A program made the position numbers and the translations under genes. A model generated the notes under the pieces. That model was not told where the DNA came from. It was given only the letters and a program-made list of their open reading frames with translations, and ran no database searches. Positions 13,901 through 23,699 of a stretch of 64,000 bases of DNA are shown piece by piece. The stretch's first letter is position 1; every line of letters starts with the position of its first letter. The DNA is from Brachyhypopomus gauderio (Eukaryota; Chordata; Actinopteri; Gymnotiformes; Hypopomidae). The DNA is taken from the NCBI RefSeq assembly GCF_052324685.1, contig NC_135228.1, forward strand, positions 16,635,111 to 16,699,110, given 5' to 3'.

Positions 13901-14255
13901 ATCGCCATTGAATTCTTGTACTTAAATGCCCTATGTTTATATCACTGTAGCTTGGACTTTTTATATTTTCCATAAATTTCACCTGAAAGCTAAATATCCC
14001 AAAATCTTTGTGAGTGATGTATACTGTCATATTTTTTGTTTATAGATAATTTTATATATTTGGTGGTGAATGCTTTTTCAGTTTAATATGCTGGCGTATC
14101 AGCTTGGTTATGTTTGCTAGTATATTGAATAGTTTCTTTTTCAGGAGATTGGCTACACACACATGAAGATAGCAGAAGGAGTGAACTCCCTCCTCCAAAT
14201 GGCTGGACTCTTAGGACGACTCTGTAGCAAGACTTCTACACCAAATGCAAACTAA
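9407..14255 (+). CDS. rfc2: rfc2, replication factor C subunit 2
   Basis: AAA+ ATPase subunit of the RFC clamp loader, which opens PCNA and places it on primed DNA; the small subunits also serve in checkpoint loaders. Exons: 9407-9510, 9681-9750, 9957-9998, 10134-10240, 10716-10817, 10946-11046, 11184-11341, 11436-11501, 11636-11716, 11821-11934, 14145-14255. All phases agree and give 351 residues, close to the human 354. Visible motifs: Walker A GPPGTGKT (residues 73-80), Walker B with LDEAD (137-141), the SRC arginine-finger motif (180-182), and the C-terminal collar with [16 protein letters not shown]. The short acidic N-terminal leader before YELPWVEKYRP is poorly conserved in the family. 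The last intron (about 2.2 kb) is much longer than the others because it holds a Tc1-like transposon. Intron 4 carries an L2-type LINE tail. Confidence 0.97.
9770..9915. repeat. Short tandem repeat in rfc2 intron 2
   Basis: A unit of about 31 bp, 'acactaaagtgcatatgtaa' followed by 'gggctttattt', recurs about four times, with the last copies truncated. Confidence 0.8.
10505..10585 (+). repeat. L2-clade LINE (UnaL2-like) 3' tail
   Basis: The stretch 'cactttgtaagtcgctctgg' followed by 'ataagagcgtctgctaaatg' and ending in TGTAA-like repeats matches the stem-loop tail that UnaL2-type LINEs and their partner SINEs share in fish. It is a 5'-truncated insertion in rfc2 intron 4, in the sense direction. 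Confidence 0.75.
10889..10934. repeat. (TG)n microsatellite
   Basis: About 22 TG units end 12 bases before the acceptor of rfc2 exon 6 and form part of its upstream tract. Confidence 0.95.
12020..14019 (+). mobile_element. Tc1-like DNA transposon copy 1, in rfc2 intron 10
   Basis: Inverted ends share CACTACTCACAAA / CATCACTCACAAA and a further GCTTTCAGGTGA block, giving repeats of roughly 40 bp. TA dinucleotides flank both ends (12018-12019 and 14020-14021), the Tc1/mariner signature. A plus-strand frame near 12660-12750 retains [10 protein letters not shown], a typical Tc1 transposase motif; the SVLFTDES-like continuation is already shifted in frame. The copy is clearly dead. About 660 bp of its 2.0 kb is a nested hAT element, leaving about 1.34 kb of Tc1 sequence. 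Its transposase runs in the same direction as rfc2. Confidence 0.88.
13010..13667 (+). mobile_element. hAT-like element nested in the Tc1 copy
   Basis: Ends read CAGGGGTGCCCAATACG and, inverted, CAGGGGTGCCCACACC, a classic hAT terminus. Both sides carry the identical 8-bp target duplication gtgtagag (13002-13009 and 13668-13675). Inside, the plus strand retains pieces like [11 protein letters not shown] near 13257 and [18 protein letters not shown] near 13370. The latter resembles the N-terminal part of hAT transposases related to GTF2IRD2/Charlie. The rest of the transposase is missing, so this is an internally deleted copy. It inserted after the Tc1 element. Confidence 0.88.
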
Positions 14256-14427
14256 GTCATAGTGCTTCGTACTGTCCTGGACAGTCTGCTGTTGAAAATG
14301 TAAATACTTGCTCAGTAACATGCACAGTAATAATTACATGGCTTTTTCAGGGACTGTGACTTGTTCCCTGTTGTATGTAAAAAGTTCCATCAAGCTTTCA
14401 TAATTGTTTTAGGCAATTTCAAAATGA

Positions 14428-14433
14428 AATAAA
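14428..14433 (+). terminator. rfc2 polyadenylation signal
   Basis: An AATAAA about 175 bases past the rfc2 stop. Confidence 0.7.
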
Positions 14434-14730
14434 AAAAATCAATTGCTATTGTGAGAGAAAAAAACTGACTGCTGTTATGAGAAAAACAAGCATTTATACT
14501 TTACTTCATACTGTATTGTATACTCCATTCTATCAGAAAGGAGTACACTGATGTGATCTGAGAAACTTATTACTACTAGTCAGGATAATTTTATTTTAGT
14601 GTAGTGACATTGCAATAGTTTATTAATAAAAAGAAACTGCTAATGCATACATCGTAAAAGAAAAAATGCGGGGGAGGGTGCATTGGTAATATCACAAGAA
14701 CAAAATTCTGGTTTAACAGAAAAATAGTTT

Positions 14731-14736
14731 TTTATT
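14731..14736 (-). terminator. lat2 polyadenylation signal
   Basis: A minus-strand AATAAA about 60 bases past the lat2 stop. Together with the rfc2 signal it leaves only about 300 bases between the ends of the two convergent genes. Confidence 0.65.
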
Positions 14737-14793
14737 TGATGCTGTAAATACCCCTATTTTGTACTCCTTGCAAGTACGTTAAATACTTCATTT

Positions 14794-17700
14794 TTATCTG
14801 TCATGTTTTTGTGATGAATCCTCTGTAGCGTTCACATAATCTGGTTCATCTGTTTCAAAGATACAGATCAAAGTGAGCTTGTGTTTTTCTATTAATTTCA
14901 GAAAAGTCTTTATAAAACACAAAAAAATGAATTACCATCATCCGCGTTCTGCAAAAATGCTGCATTTTCATAATCATTGCTGTCTGGTGGTAAGCAAATA
15001 AATCTTTATATAGCACATATCTCAATGTGCTGTACAGAATTCTTACAAGTGCTATATAATGCAACACATCAACACTTGAATTCCTACATCACGGTAGAAT
15101 TTGTAATTTCAGTAACAGAATTTTAGCCTGTACCAATAGAAAAAGAGAATAATTTCATAGTACTTACCAGAGTCATGGTCAATATGTTCTGTTGGAAAAA
15201 TATTGATATATGATCCTGTATTTTGGGATGAAAAAATACTTAAATTGTAGTTATTTTTGCATGTACTCTTAAAGCATATTTGCAAGAGTGTAAAGTTGTG
15301 ACCATGACCTTTTGCTTTATTTAGCCTGTTACACCCAAACGTGCGCTATCTGTATCTCAGACGCCGTGGTTTTCATGACCTTTCCAAATGCAACACGAGG
15401 GCTTCGGTTGGGGCCTCGTTCCCCCACACATTTGAATACAACAGATGCAGCAGTAGGGGTAACACGGCACATGCCTAGAACAAGTAGCTTTTGATCTGTG
15501 GCTCTTACCAGTATAGATGAGCTCATCAGGTGGTGCTTTGTGTGGAGGGCTTGGAATTGGATCTCTAAAATCAAATCAGAGCAAAGCAGGCAGACAAATG
15601 AGCTGTTATTTAACAACACAGCATGTAATTATTAAAAGTAACCATTTCTCTTATATAATTAATAGTGATTAAGACTGCTTACACATATATTTGTTCTGGG
15701 TTTCCACAATTTGCTGCAAAGAAAGTATATAGGTTGTGAGAGGATGAGATGGCAGTGCAATTGTTGTAAAATATGTTTAGATTGTCAGTAGGAGTATTAC
15801 TTAGACTGGGAATATTCTGGTAACTTCCTTGGGTGTCCTGAACAGTGACTGGGCAAAATCAAGGAAATATATGCCATTTATGTCATCAATTTTATATTAC
15901 CACTAAAATGATCATTGACAACACTACTTACTATCTAAGTGGACGTTGGACGCATGTGCAAATTGCCTTAGAGAACAAAAAGAATAAGGTGAGGTTCAAA
16001 GCGAATAATAAATTAAAGAATAATTCACACTTCAATATGCACTACTCACAAAACGTTAAGGATATTTGGTTTTCAGGTGAAATATATGGAAAACGTAAAT
16101 TTCATGGTGACTTCCTCAAACAATTTACTGAACAACTAGTGGGCATACCCCAACAAAAAATGTCAATGTCTCAGTAACTTGTCACGCGCCCTTAAACATT
16201 AACTGCAGTTTGACAATGTCGTCTCATGCTGTTCACAGGACTTATCGTCTGCTGAGGCCTGGCATTCTTGAACCCTTTACTCTCAGGTCTGAGGTTTTGG
16301 GGTACAGAATTACAAGCCTCTACATGGTGACTCAGCTCATAGGTTTTCTATGGGATTCAGGTGTGGAGAAAGTGCAGGTACCCCAATCTCCAGCAACCGT
16401 TCTCTAATGATGTAACCTTGATGAGCTGGAGTATTGTCGTCCATGAAGATGAAATTAGGCCTGTGTCATTCTTCATGCAGAGGCACAATGACTGGATGAA
16501 TTGTTATTCAATTATTATGGGCTTGTCACTACCATTCACAAAGTGCAGGCCAGTTCTGTACTGATTAGACACACCTGCCCACACCACAACATCACCACCA
16601 CCACCAAAGGCCTTGACGTCTCCAACACCACTGGTGTCCATCATTTCTGCTCAGCATGAATCAACTTTCATCAGTGAACAGCACTGAGGCCCACTGGTCC
16701 CTCGTCCAACGTAAATGCTCTTCACAATGAAGCGGTCATCAATGCTAAAGGACAGCCACTTCTATGCCTTTCTGTGACTTTTCTATTGTCTCTGTAGCAA
16801 CCTGCCGATGACACTCTAAGCTCAGTGACCGCTTCAATCTGAAATCATCCTGTTTGAAGCCTCAGAGTGGCGAGGCTGTTATCTTGGTCCCGTGATACCA
16901 AAATGTGAACAGCATGATGAGGAGGTAATTTTTAAATACTAATTCTAATTGAACCAGGAAATGGCCGATTCATGGATCAAACAGCTATTGTGAATTTTGC
17001 CGTCAAGATCCTTGTTAAAGAACAGCAAACGTACTGATGCAAAAAGTACTGAAACATTGAACAGTTGGACATGTGCATTCAATGGTTTAGAGAAGGTCAT
17101 ATTCAGTTCACCTGTAAATGTTAGAAAGCATTTCAGGTTCATCCTGAAATTTCACCCAAGAGCCCTTAACGTTTTGTGAGCAGTGTATAACATTTAAAGA
17201 ATGATTGAGGTACTAGAAAATGGCAAAGATGATAGCAATGAAGTTTATAGGTACAATGTGTCATACGCTACCCCGTTTCGTAACTCCAACTCTGCTCTGG
17301 ATTTTTCTGATTAGGACTTGTGACTGTAAAAGAAACACCCTGTAAGTATTTAACCACCACTTGCGGAGAGCACCTTTGAGCGCCTGTTATGGCAGAATAT
17401 TATGGGCACTTCAGGTATTTACATTAAATTATGAAACGCCATTCGATCTCAGTGTTGTGAAGAACATTACATGTCTGCTTTTAGCAGGAAGGGAAAATGC
17501 AGTTATCACCAGTTTAAGGTTTAAAAAGGCATGGGGTCATCCTCTCTAAACCAGGGCTGGCTTGAACATGATTGGTCTAATTTTTTTATCTTCCACAATG
17601 ATAAAATAATAATTTTTTGAATTTCCACAATGCTTCCCATTTTTATTTTTAGTTTGTTAAAGACTAGATCTAAAACTGTGACTAAATTCTAAATAATGTG

Positions 17701-18551
17701 TGGAAAACAAGTGACCACACAATGAGGTGTTTGCGTTGGTCCAAAATTCCTGAACATTTTAGTAAATTGTTGTCACTTGACCATATTTATTCGGGCTGCA
17801 ATCCTGTTTTTTTATCTCGGGCTGCAAATCTTTTTTTTATCTGTAGATTTGTATATACATATAGATATGTACATATATATCCATTCCACATAAATATATT
17901 TATATCATCCTGGCTGCTACATTTCTGCACTTCTACACTTGTACACTATATCCTTGTTGGCTCACTCTCGCCACGGACTTTGGTCAATCCTGGAATGCCA
18001 TCTGGCATGTTTTTTTCTCTGTGGTACACTGTGCGCGCCTACATGCAACGAAATTTCATTCTGTGTACACCCATGTACAATGAATGACAATAACGATGGT
18101 CTAAGTCTAAATTTTGTACTAAAGCAAGAAAAGAACAAAAAGGAAATAAAATTCTTCACCTGTTTTTGATCGAGTCACAGCAAATCTGCTCCCATCCCGC
18201 TGGCTAAATGAGACCAAAACAATAAAAATAGAACTTACTACTCCATCATCTAGAACTACCACAATTAGTAGTCATTTCTTAGGGAGAAAATAGCTTACAG
18301 TATTTGTTGATTATAAATCTGGTTATCCTCTTGAACTATCTCTGCAAGATAAATGATTTGAATAATTTGAATAACAGATGTTAATAACACAAACATATGT
18401 TCTGTAGGGATGTGGGATGACCAGTAATATGCATAAAAGAGCACTCACTAGATTTCTTTCCACACCATAGACAGAAGGCAGAAATAAACCCCAGGATGGC
18501 CACGCACAGGAGCGCAAGGACAGAGCCTTGATGACTTGTGATCTCAATCAT
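14794..18551 (-). CDS. lat2: lat2 (NTAL/LAB), linker for activation of T cells family member 2
   Basis: Membrane adaptor of B cells, mast cells and other leukocytes. After receptor triggering its tyrosines are phosphorylated and recruit GRB2. Exon 1 (18449-18551) encodes a short extracellular start, one membrane span and the CLWC palmitoylation motif. The 3' exons are phase-consistent: 15801-15837, 15683-15713, 15509-15564, 15168-15188, 14936-14983, 14794-14849. They encode SYQN, then EQIYVDPIPSPP, ELIYT, NDYEN and a final DDDEPDYVNATED. This is the order of human LAT2 (RYQN, AYIDPI, SYENV, EPDYVNGE), with three GRB2-type YxN sites. Position next to rfc2 also fits LAT2. The middle is unresolved: a possible exon at 17272-17323 (SPNQKNPEQSWSYE) fits exon 1 in phase but does not join cleanly to 15837. 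A Tc1 copy lies in this gap. Confidence 0.83.
16040..17185 (-). mobile_element. Tc1-like DNA transposon copy 2, inside lat2
   Basis: This is the same family as the copy in rfc2, in opposite orientation. Its ends read CACTACTCACAAAACGTTAAGG and, inverted, CACTGCTCACAAAACGTTAAGG. TA flanks the right end at 17186-17187, while the left flank reads TATG, so two extra bases are present there. On the minus strand the motif [11 protein letters not shown] is readable around 16690-16720. At about 1.15 kb it is somewhat shorter than copy 1 without its nested element (about 1.34 kb) and is degraded. Its transposase direction is the same as the host gene lat2. Confidence 0.85.
17940..18110 (+). repeat. 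Probable LINE 3' tail
   Basis: The string 'aacgaaatttcattctgtgt' followed by 'acacccatgtacaatgaatg' and 'acaata' is the familiar 3' end of L2/CR1-type fish LINEs. It lies in a lat2 intron, antisense to the gene. Confidence 0.55.
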
Positions 18552-18559
18552 GTCTTAGG

Positions 18560-20275
18560 GAATAAGATTTTGCAGTTAATGTTCTTACGAAATGTTTTTT
18601 TTCTGATTGGTGCCATTTCATATGAGAAAAGCCTTGAAGCATTTTTGATTCAAGAAATGTATCACGTTTATATGTTGCCACAAATAATTATGTTGGAATG
18701 AACATCTAAAAAAGTGTTTAATATTATTTATCCAATTAATGAAATGAGCAAGGGACAGATTTACAAGAAAATATTGCACCTTACCCTGAACTTTAAAGGA
18801 CTTTTGAACAGTTTACTGTTTGGAGCAATTTACAGAGTTCTGACTTCTGAAATGAAGAATTACGTGTAATGCTTAACAGTCAGGCTAGTTCTGCAAAGGG
18901 GCTCAAGGCCTGTGTGATGTGATACGATTATGTGCCCTTTTTGTAGTTACATAAACCTCAGTTGTATTTTGTATTATGTTAGCCTTTATAGACATGTGCC
19001 TTTTACGTAAATTAGTGCTGCATTTGATGCAACTGATAGATTTGGTCATTTAAGTAGAAACTGCAGATTTCAGCAAGCTGTGATTATGGTAAGTGTAATT
19101 GTGAATAAATGACAGATACTATGTAAGGATTCTCTTACTTTTGACACAAGTTTGCGTAGATAAATTATACCACAGTTTTTCAGGAATCTCTTTTATTGTT
19201 AATGAATGTGAGACCTCATCGTCTTTCTGCTACCAGCCACAAACAGTCTTGCATTTAATCTCTTATGTTTGCAGTCTTACGTAGAAAAGAAAATAATGGT
19301 AAAGAGGTTGAAGTAAAGAATGTTACCTTACAGAACGGTTTACGCTGCAGCCATTCTCAAGTAATAGCTTCAAGGCACAAGTCAAGGTTTGGGGAAAGCA
19401 CAGGGTAAGCACTGCTGTTTCCTGTTTCAGACTCTAGTCAACCACATCCGTGCAACAGCGGGCTGGACAGGGGACCACCACACCTTCCCTCGGCTTGGCT
19501 GTTTCTTACATGATTGTTTTTATGCTACTACGATATTCACCCAATTTTATAATGAGTTCCTAATGGAATGCTGTATTTCCAATTTAGTAAAGATTCAGGT
19601 ACGCACTCGAGCCGTGGTTCAGAACGTTTGCTTAATTTGGGTCTCACAGAAAACAGAGAGACACAGTTCTGTGCTGAGAAATGGAATGAACAAGTGAAAT
19701 ATGTGCTCATGACATGATGGATCCAAACTCATGACACGTTTCTTGGCAGCTAAGTCTTGCACTTGCAAAGAGCTGGTTTTCATGTGCCAGTCGACAATTC
19801 ACTAGTGTTTTGATATCTGTAGTTATACCAGCTGTATAGCTACAGTGTGACTAAACCCAAATGAAAGTGTAAAAAAACACCTAAAAGTGTTAAACATTTC
19901 TGATTTGATAAACTGCCATGTGACAGGGCCTTCACAGCTATATTCTGGTTTGATTTTTGAGATAAACAATCCTTTCTTGCAGATGGAAAATGTAGATGTA
20001 TGCTACTACCACAAGCATCTGATAAATGTGGGAGTATCTGTAGGTGGTAAGGGGTCATGTGTTTATTTATTTTATTCCACTCATGAAACAAACATCTTTC
20101 CTTTATGTTCTATTCAAACCTTTAGGTATTACAACTGAAAACATTTCAGAAGGTTCTTTTAATTCAGGACCCCCTCACTGTAACATTTTGATGGAATTTT
20201 AATCTCAGTAATGGTTTTTGCAGAAACCTGAAATCTGAACCCATATGAGGAAATGTTTTGGAACACATCAGAAAA

Positions 20276-20329
<54 letters not shown>

Positions 20330-20575
20330 TTTTGAAGCCGACCCAGTGGGCAAGAACTGGCTGAATGTGTGCCTCATCCACTTAGTGCCTCAGGTATGGG
20401 GAGACAGTACCACTCAGAAGATGGAAGACCCTGGCTGCCTTTCTTCAGTATACAGTGGAAGACACTGTAAGAAAAAGGACATTTAATTAACAACGTCTAA
20501 TAACCTCCGATGCTTTTTAATAACCTTGCTCATCATATCCTGTCTTAATCCATGCAAATAAAAAGGAAGGATAAA
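18560..20575. other. Gap between lat2 and the keratin gene
   Basis: The left part should hold the lat2 promoter. No coding exon is supported. A (CA)n tract running into (GA)n occupies 20277-20329. Confidence 0.4.
20277..20329. repeat. (CA)n(GA)n compound microsatellite
   Basis: About 15 CA units followed by about 10 GA units. Confidence 0.95.
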
Positions 20576-20579
20576 CATT

Positions 20580-20585
20580 TTTATT
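20580..20585 (-). terminator. Keratin gene polyadenylation signal
   Basis: A minus-strand AATAAA about 40 bases past the stop codon. It supports reading the last exon as terminal despite a GTAAGT string overlapping the stop. Confidence 0.7.
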
Positions 20586-20622
20586 ATCAATGCTGCATTA
20601 GGTGTAGTTGGTGCAGTTGGAG

Positions 20623-23591
20623 TCACTTACGCGCACTGCTGCTCAGGCTGGATGACATGTAGCTGCTCGCACCTCCTCCCAGCCCGTATCCTCCCAGTCC
20701 CACTCCCAGACCTCCTCCCAGGCCTCCCCCGAGGCCCAGCCCGAAGCCAAACCCTCCTCCCAGACCAGCTCCTCCTCCCAAAGCCCCTCCACCTCCAGCC
20801 AGGGCCAGAGCAGCCGCAGCTCCTCCTCCCGCTCCACCTCCCGCTCCACCACCTACTGCCGTCTTCGACATGTGCACCGTGATGCCTCCACCAGACTTCA
20901 GCCTGGCCCACCACACACACAGACGAGAGTGGCGGCGGTCATTTTCTGCATGACCGCACTGACACAGAGGAACAGTTCTGTGGGACCAGAGTAGCTCCGC
21001 CATGCTGCTCTTTACCTGTTCTCCTCACTGTCCAGAAGCTTCTTGTATGCTGTGATTTCAACATCCAGAGACATTTTGCTGGCCAGAAGTTCCTGGTATT
21101 CTTGTCCATAGTGTGTAATTTGCTAAAAAAAAATACGTATATATTATTGCTAATAATGCTAACAATAACAAGTACAATAATAACTATACTTATTATAATA
21201 ATGAAGGTTATTATAATTATGGTTATGAAAATTATCCTTCAGCGTTCTGTACTTGGCTTTAACTGAGAGACGACGTACTTTTCTGATGTCGTCCAGCTGG
21301 GATTTGAGAGTGAACACTTGTTCCTGGTAGGTGTCAGTGTGGGAGCTCGAGTGAGATTCAGCATCGTCTACCTGAGCTTCCAGCTGGACGTTCTGGAGAA
21401 AATTAAAAACATCACACCTCACACACCAACACACACACAACTACCTCGTTGTTATAGAATACTGTTGTAGAGACGTGATTTTATTACACACGTGTGATTT
21501 AAGACGATCGATTTCTCTCTGCACTGAATCAATCTGCAGTTTGTAAACACGAAGCTCTTCCTTGGCAGCAGTGAGCGACTGAATGCTGGGCTGAGATGAT
21601 ACGGTCATCATGGAGATCTGCAGAGACGTATGGCCAGGACAAAAGATAGAAGTCTAAAGTCACGTGTCTGTCGACAAACTGCAAACTTGAGTATTAGATT
21701 AATCTCTGATTCTCTAAGTGTCCACTAGGGGGAGACACAGACATTCAAATTAAACAGCCGAAATTAAATCGCTGTGAAAATAAACTCTGAGAAAGTGCTC
21801 TGAGCATTCATGTAGTTTAGTTAGTGAGGTGAGTTTCCTTACACTGTCCTGCACAGACAGAAGAGCCTCCTGTTTGCTGCGTTGAGACAGAGTTTCGTAA
21901 TGCGCTTTCACTTCAGCCAGAGCGGAGGTCAGGTCCTTGGCCTGGGCTGTGTTGTCCACGGAGATGGAGACGGCTGACTTCACACTGCCCGTTACAATAT
22001 TCCTCACCTCCTTGACTTTCTATGAAGCACATGCATGCACAGACAGAAGTGTAAAGCTCCGTAGTCAGAAGTGTATGTATCAGTTGGAGGTATGTATTTA
22101 TATACTCACAGCATCATACACTTGCTTAGACAGAGCAGTCTGGTCTTCCAGGCCACTAATGCTTGTTTGTAGCTCAAAAATGGCCAGGTATAGGTTATCC
22201 ACTTCCTGTTGAAAGTGAAGATTTAAAAATCATATAATAGCACAAATACCTTGTCTATCTGTCTGTCTGTTAATTTATGTATCTACAATTATAGGAATTT
22301 TTAAAGAACATTTTAATACCTCCTTTAATGTGGTCCAGTCCATCTCTAGAGATTTTGTCTGAGCTGCTTCCTCTTCATATCTTATATTAAAAAAAACAAC
22401 ACAGATACCTTTTTTAATCGATCTAACCTTTATATAGATGTGTTATATTGTTTTGTTTGCAGACCCTACAAACTTAACTAGGTCCTATTGTTCTGTAGTT
22501 TAAGCACGTCATTACACACCACCAAACTGAATGAACGAATCTGACCTGGCTTGAACGTCATCAATGATGCTTTTGTAGTGCTCAATCTCGGCAATGATTG
22601 CCTCTTTAGTGGCGGTGAGGCTATCGATCTGGGACTTGTAGGTGCCGATGGCTGAGGTGAGCAGGATGGACGTGCTGGCAGGGCCTCCCTGCTCCGGGTT
22701 GGTGAACATGGAGATCTTGGCTTTCAGCACGGCGTTGTGCTGCTCCAGTGAGCGTGCCTGAATAGCATTAGTCACACAGAGCCTTTGGGTTAGAGCTCGA
22801 GGGAGGGAGGGGGCAGTAAAATTCAGTGTCACTGAGTAACGATATCAATAATTATAGTGCTCTTCCTTACAGATTTATGTACAAGGCACAGATTTTCAAG
22901 AATTTCATCGACTGCGCCTAGAACTCTTACCTAGTGCTGCAGAAATGCTGATCTTCATCCATACATTTAAACTTGTTTAAGGATACATCATGGAGCACAT
23001 GGGTAGCTGATTAGCAACATTGTCGTTAAAACCAATCAGTGATGAGGGTAAATAAAGAAATCAAAGACCTGAACATACCTTATCAATAAAGGAAGCGAAT
23101 TTGTCATTAAGGACTTGCAGTTCTTCTTTCTCCTTTAAGCGTGTGACCTGTACTGTGTCCAGGGATGGGAGAGAGGGGTCAATACTCGGCACTGGACTGA
23201 CACCAGCGTCTGCTGTGCTGCCGGTGCTAAGGAAGGAGGGGTTGAACCCGTAACCTCCGATCTTAAAGACACGGCCCCCCAGGCGAGCTTTCAGTTGGCC
23301 CATGCCTCCACGGAAGCCTGAAGCTCTGGCGCCTGCAGCCCCAAGCCCCAAACCTCCACCCAGGGCAAGGGCGCCTCCTCCCATCCCAGCACCCAGACCT
23401 AGACCCAGGCCTCCCCCCAGCCCTAATCCCAGGCCCAGACCGGCTCCCGCACCCCTCGCCAAGCCGAGCGAGCGGGACAGAGCGACGCTAGAGCCTCCCG
23501 CGCCTCTTGCCCCCGAGAACAGACGGTTGCCTCCGTAGGTGGCTCCGAATCGGACCGCTCCCCCACTGATGCGCATGCTTGTGTCTGCCAT
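20623..23591 (-). CDS. Type II keratin-like intermediate filament protein, Gly/Leu-rich ends
   Basis: Cytoplasmic intermediate-filament subunit, 561 residues in nine exons: 23079-23591, 22546-22757, 22320-22380, 22110-22205, 21843-22019, 21492-21617, 21279-21392, 21016-21122, 20623-20902. All phases agree. Nine exons is the type II keratin pattern. The rod starts near residue 150 with LNDKFASFIDKARSLEQHN and ends near 469 with MSLDVEITAYKKLLDSEENR, matching the helix-boundary signatures. The head contains a GLGLGLGLGG-type run, and the tail after SGGGITVHMSK is a GGGAGGG / GLGGGLGGG array ending SSSARK. These silk-like ends and the unusual helix-start wording suggest the fish thread-keratin (TK-alpha-like) or E3-like branch rather than ordinary epidermal krt5/krt8. 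That is inference, so no symbol is given. It could pair with a type I partner elsewhere. Confidence 0.9.
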
Positions 23592-23670
23592 GTTGACTAG
23601 TCGAGCTGGGGTCCAGATCTTTGCAGAGGAGTGCTGGCACTCAGTCAGGCTGCCCCACGCCCTTTCCGCG

Positions 23671-23682
23671 CTTTAAATAAAC
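23671..23682 (-). promoter_or_regulatory. TATA-like box of the keratin gene
   Basis: The minus strand reads TTTATTTAAAG about 85 bases before the ATG. A GGGCGTGGGGC motif (KLF/Sp type) lies nearby at 23652-23662. Confidence 0.5.
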
Positions 23683-23699
23683 AGACCGTTGTAGGCGCT

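Noticed and set aside
14100-14255. Alternative end of rfc2 before the Tc1 insertion
   Set aside because: The exon at 14145-14255 carries the conserved [21 protein letters not shown] ending in phase, so the transposon lies in a normal intron and does not truncate the gene.
18160-18203. A 44-nt candidate second exon of lat2
   Set aside because: It has AG and GTGAAG borders, but joining it to exon 1 gives a stop, and alternative acceptors break the next junction.
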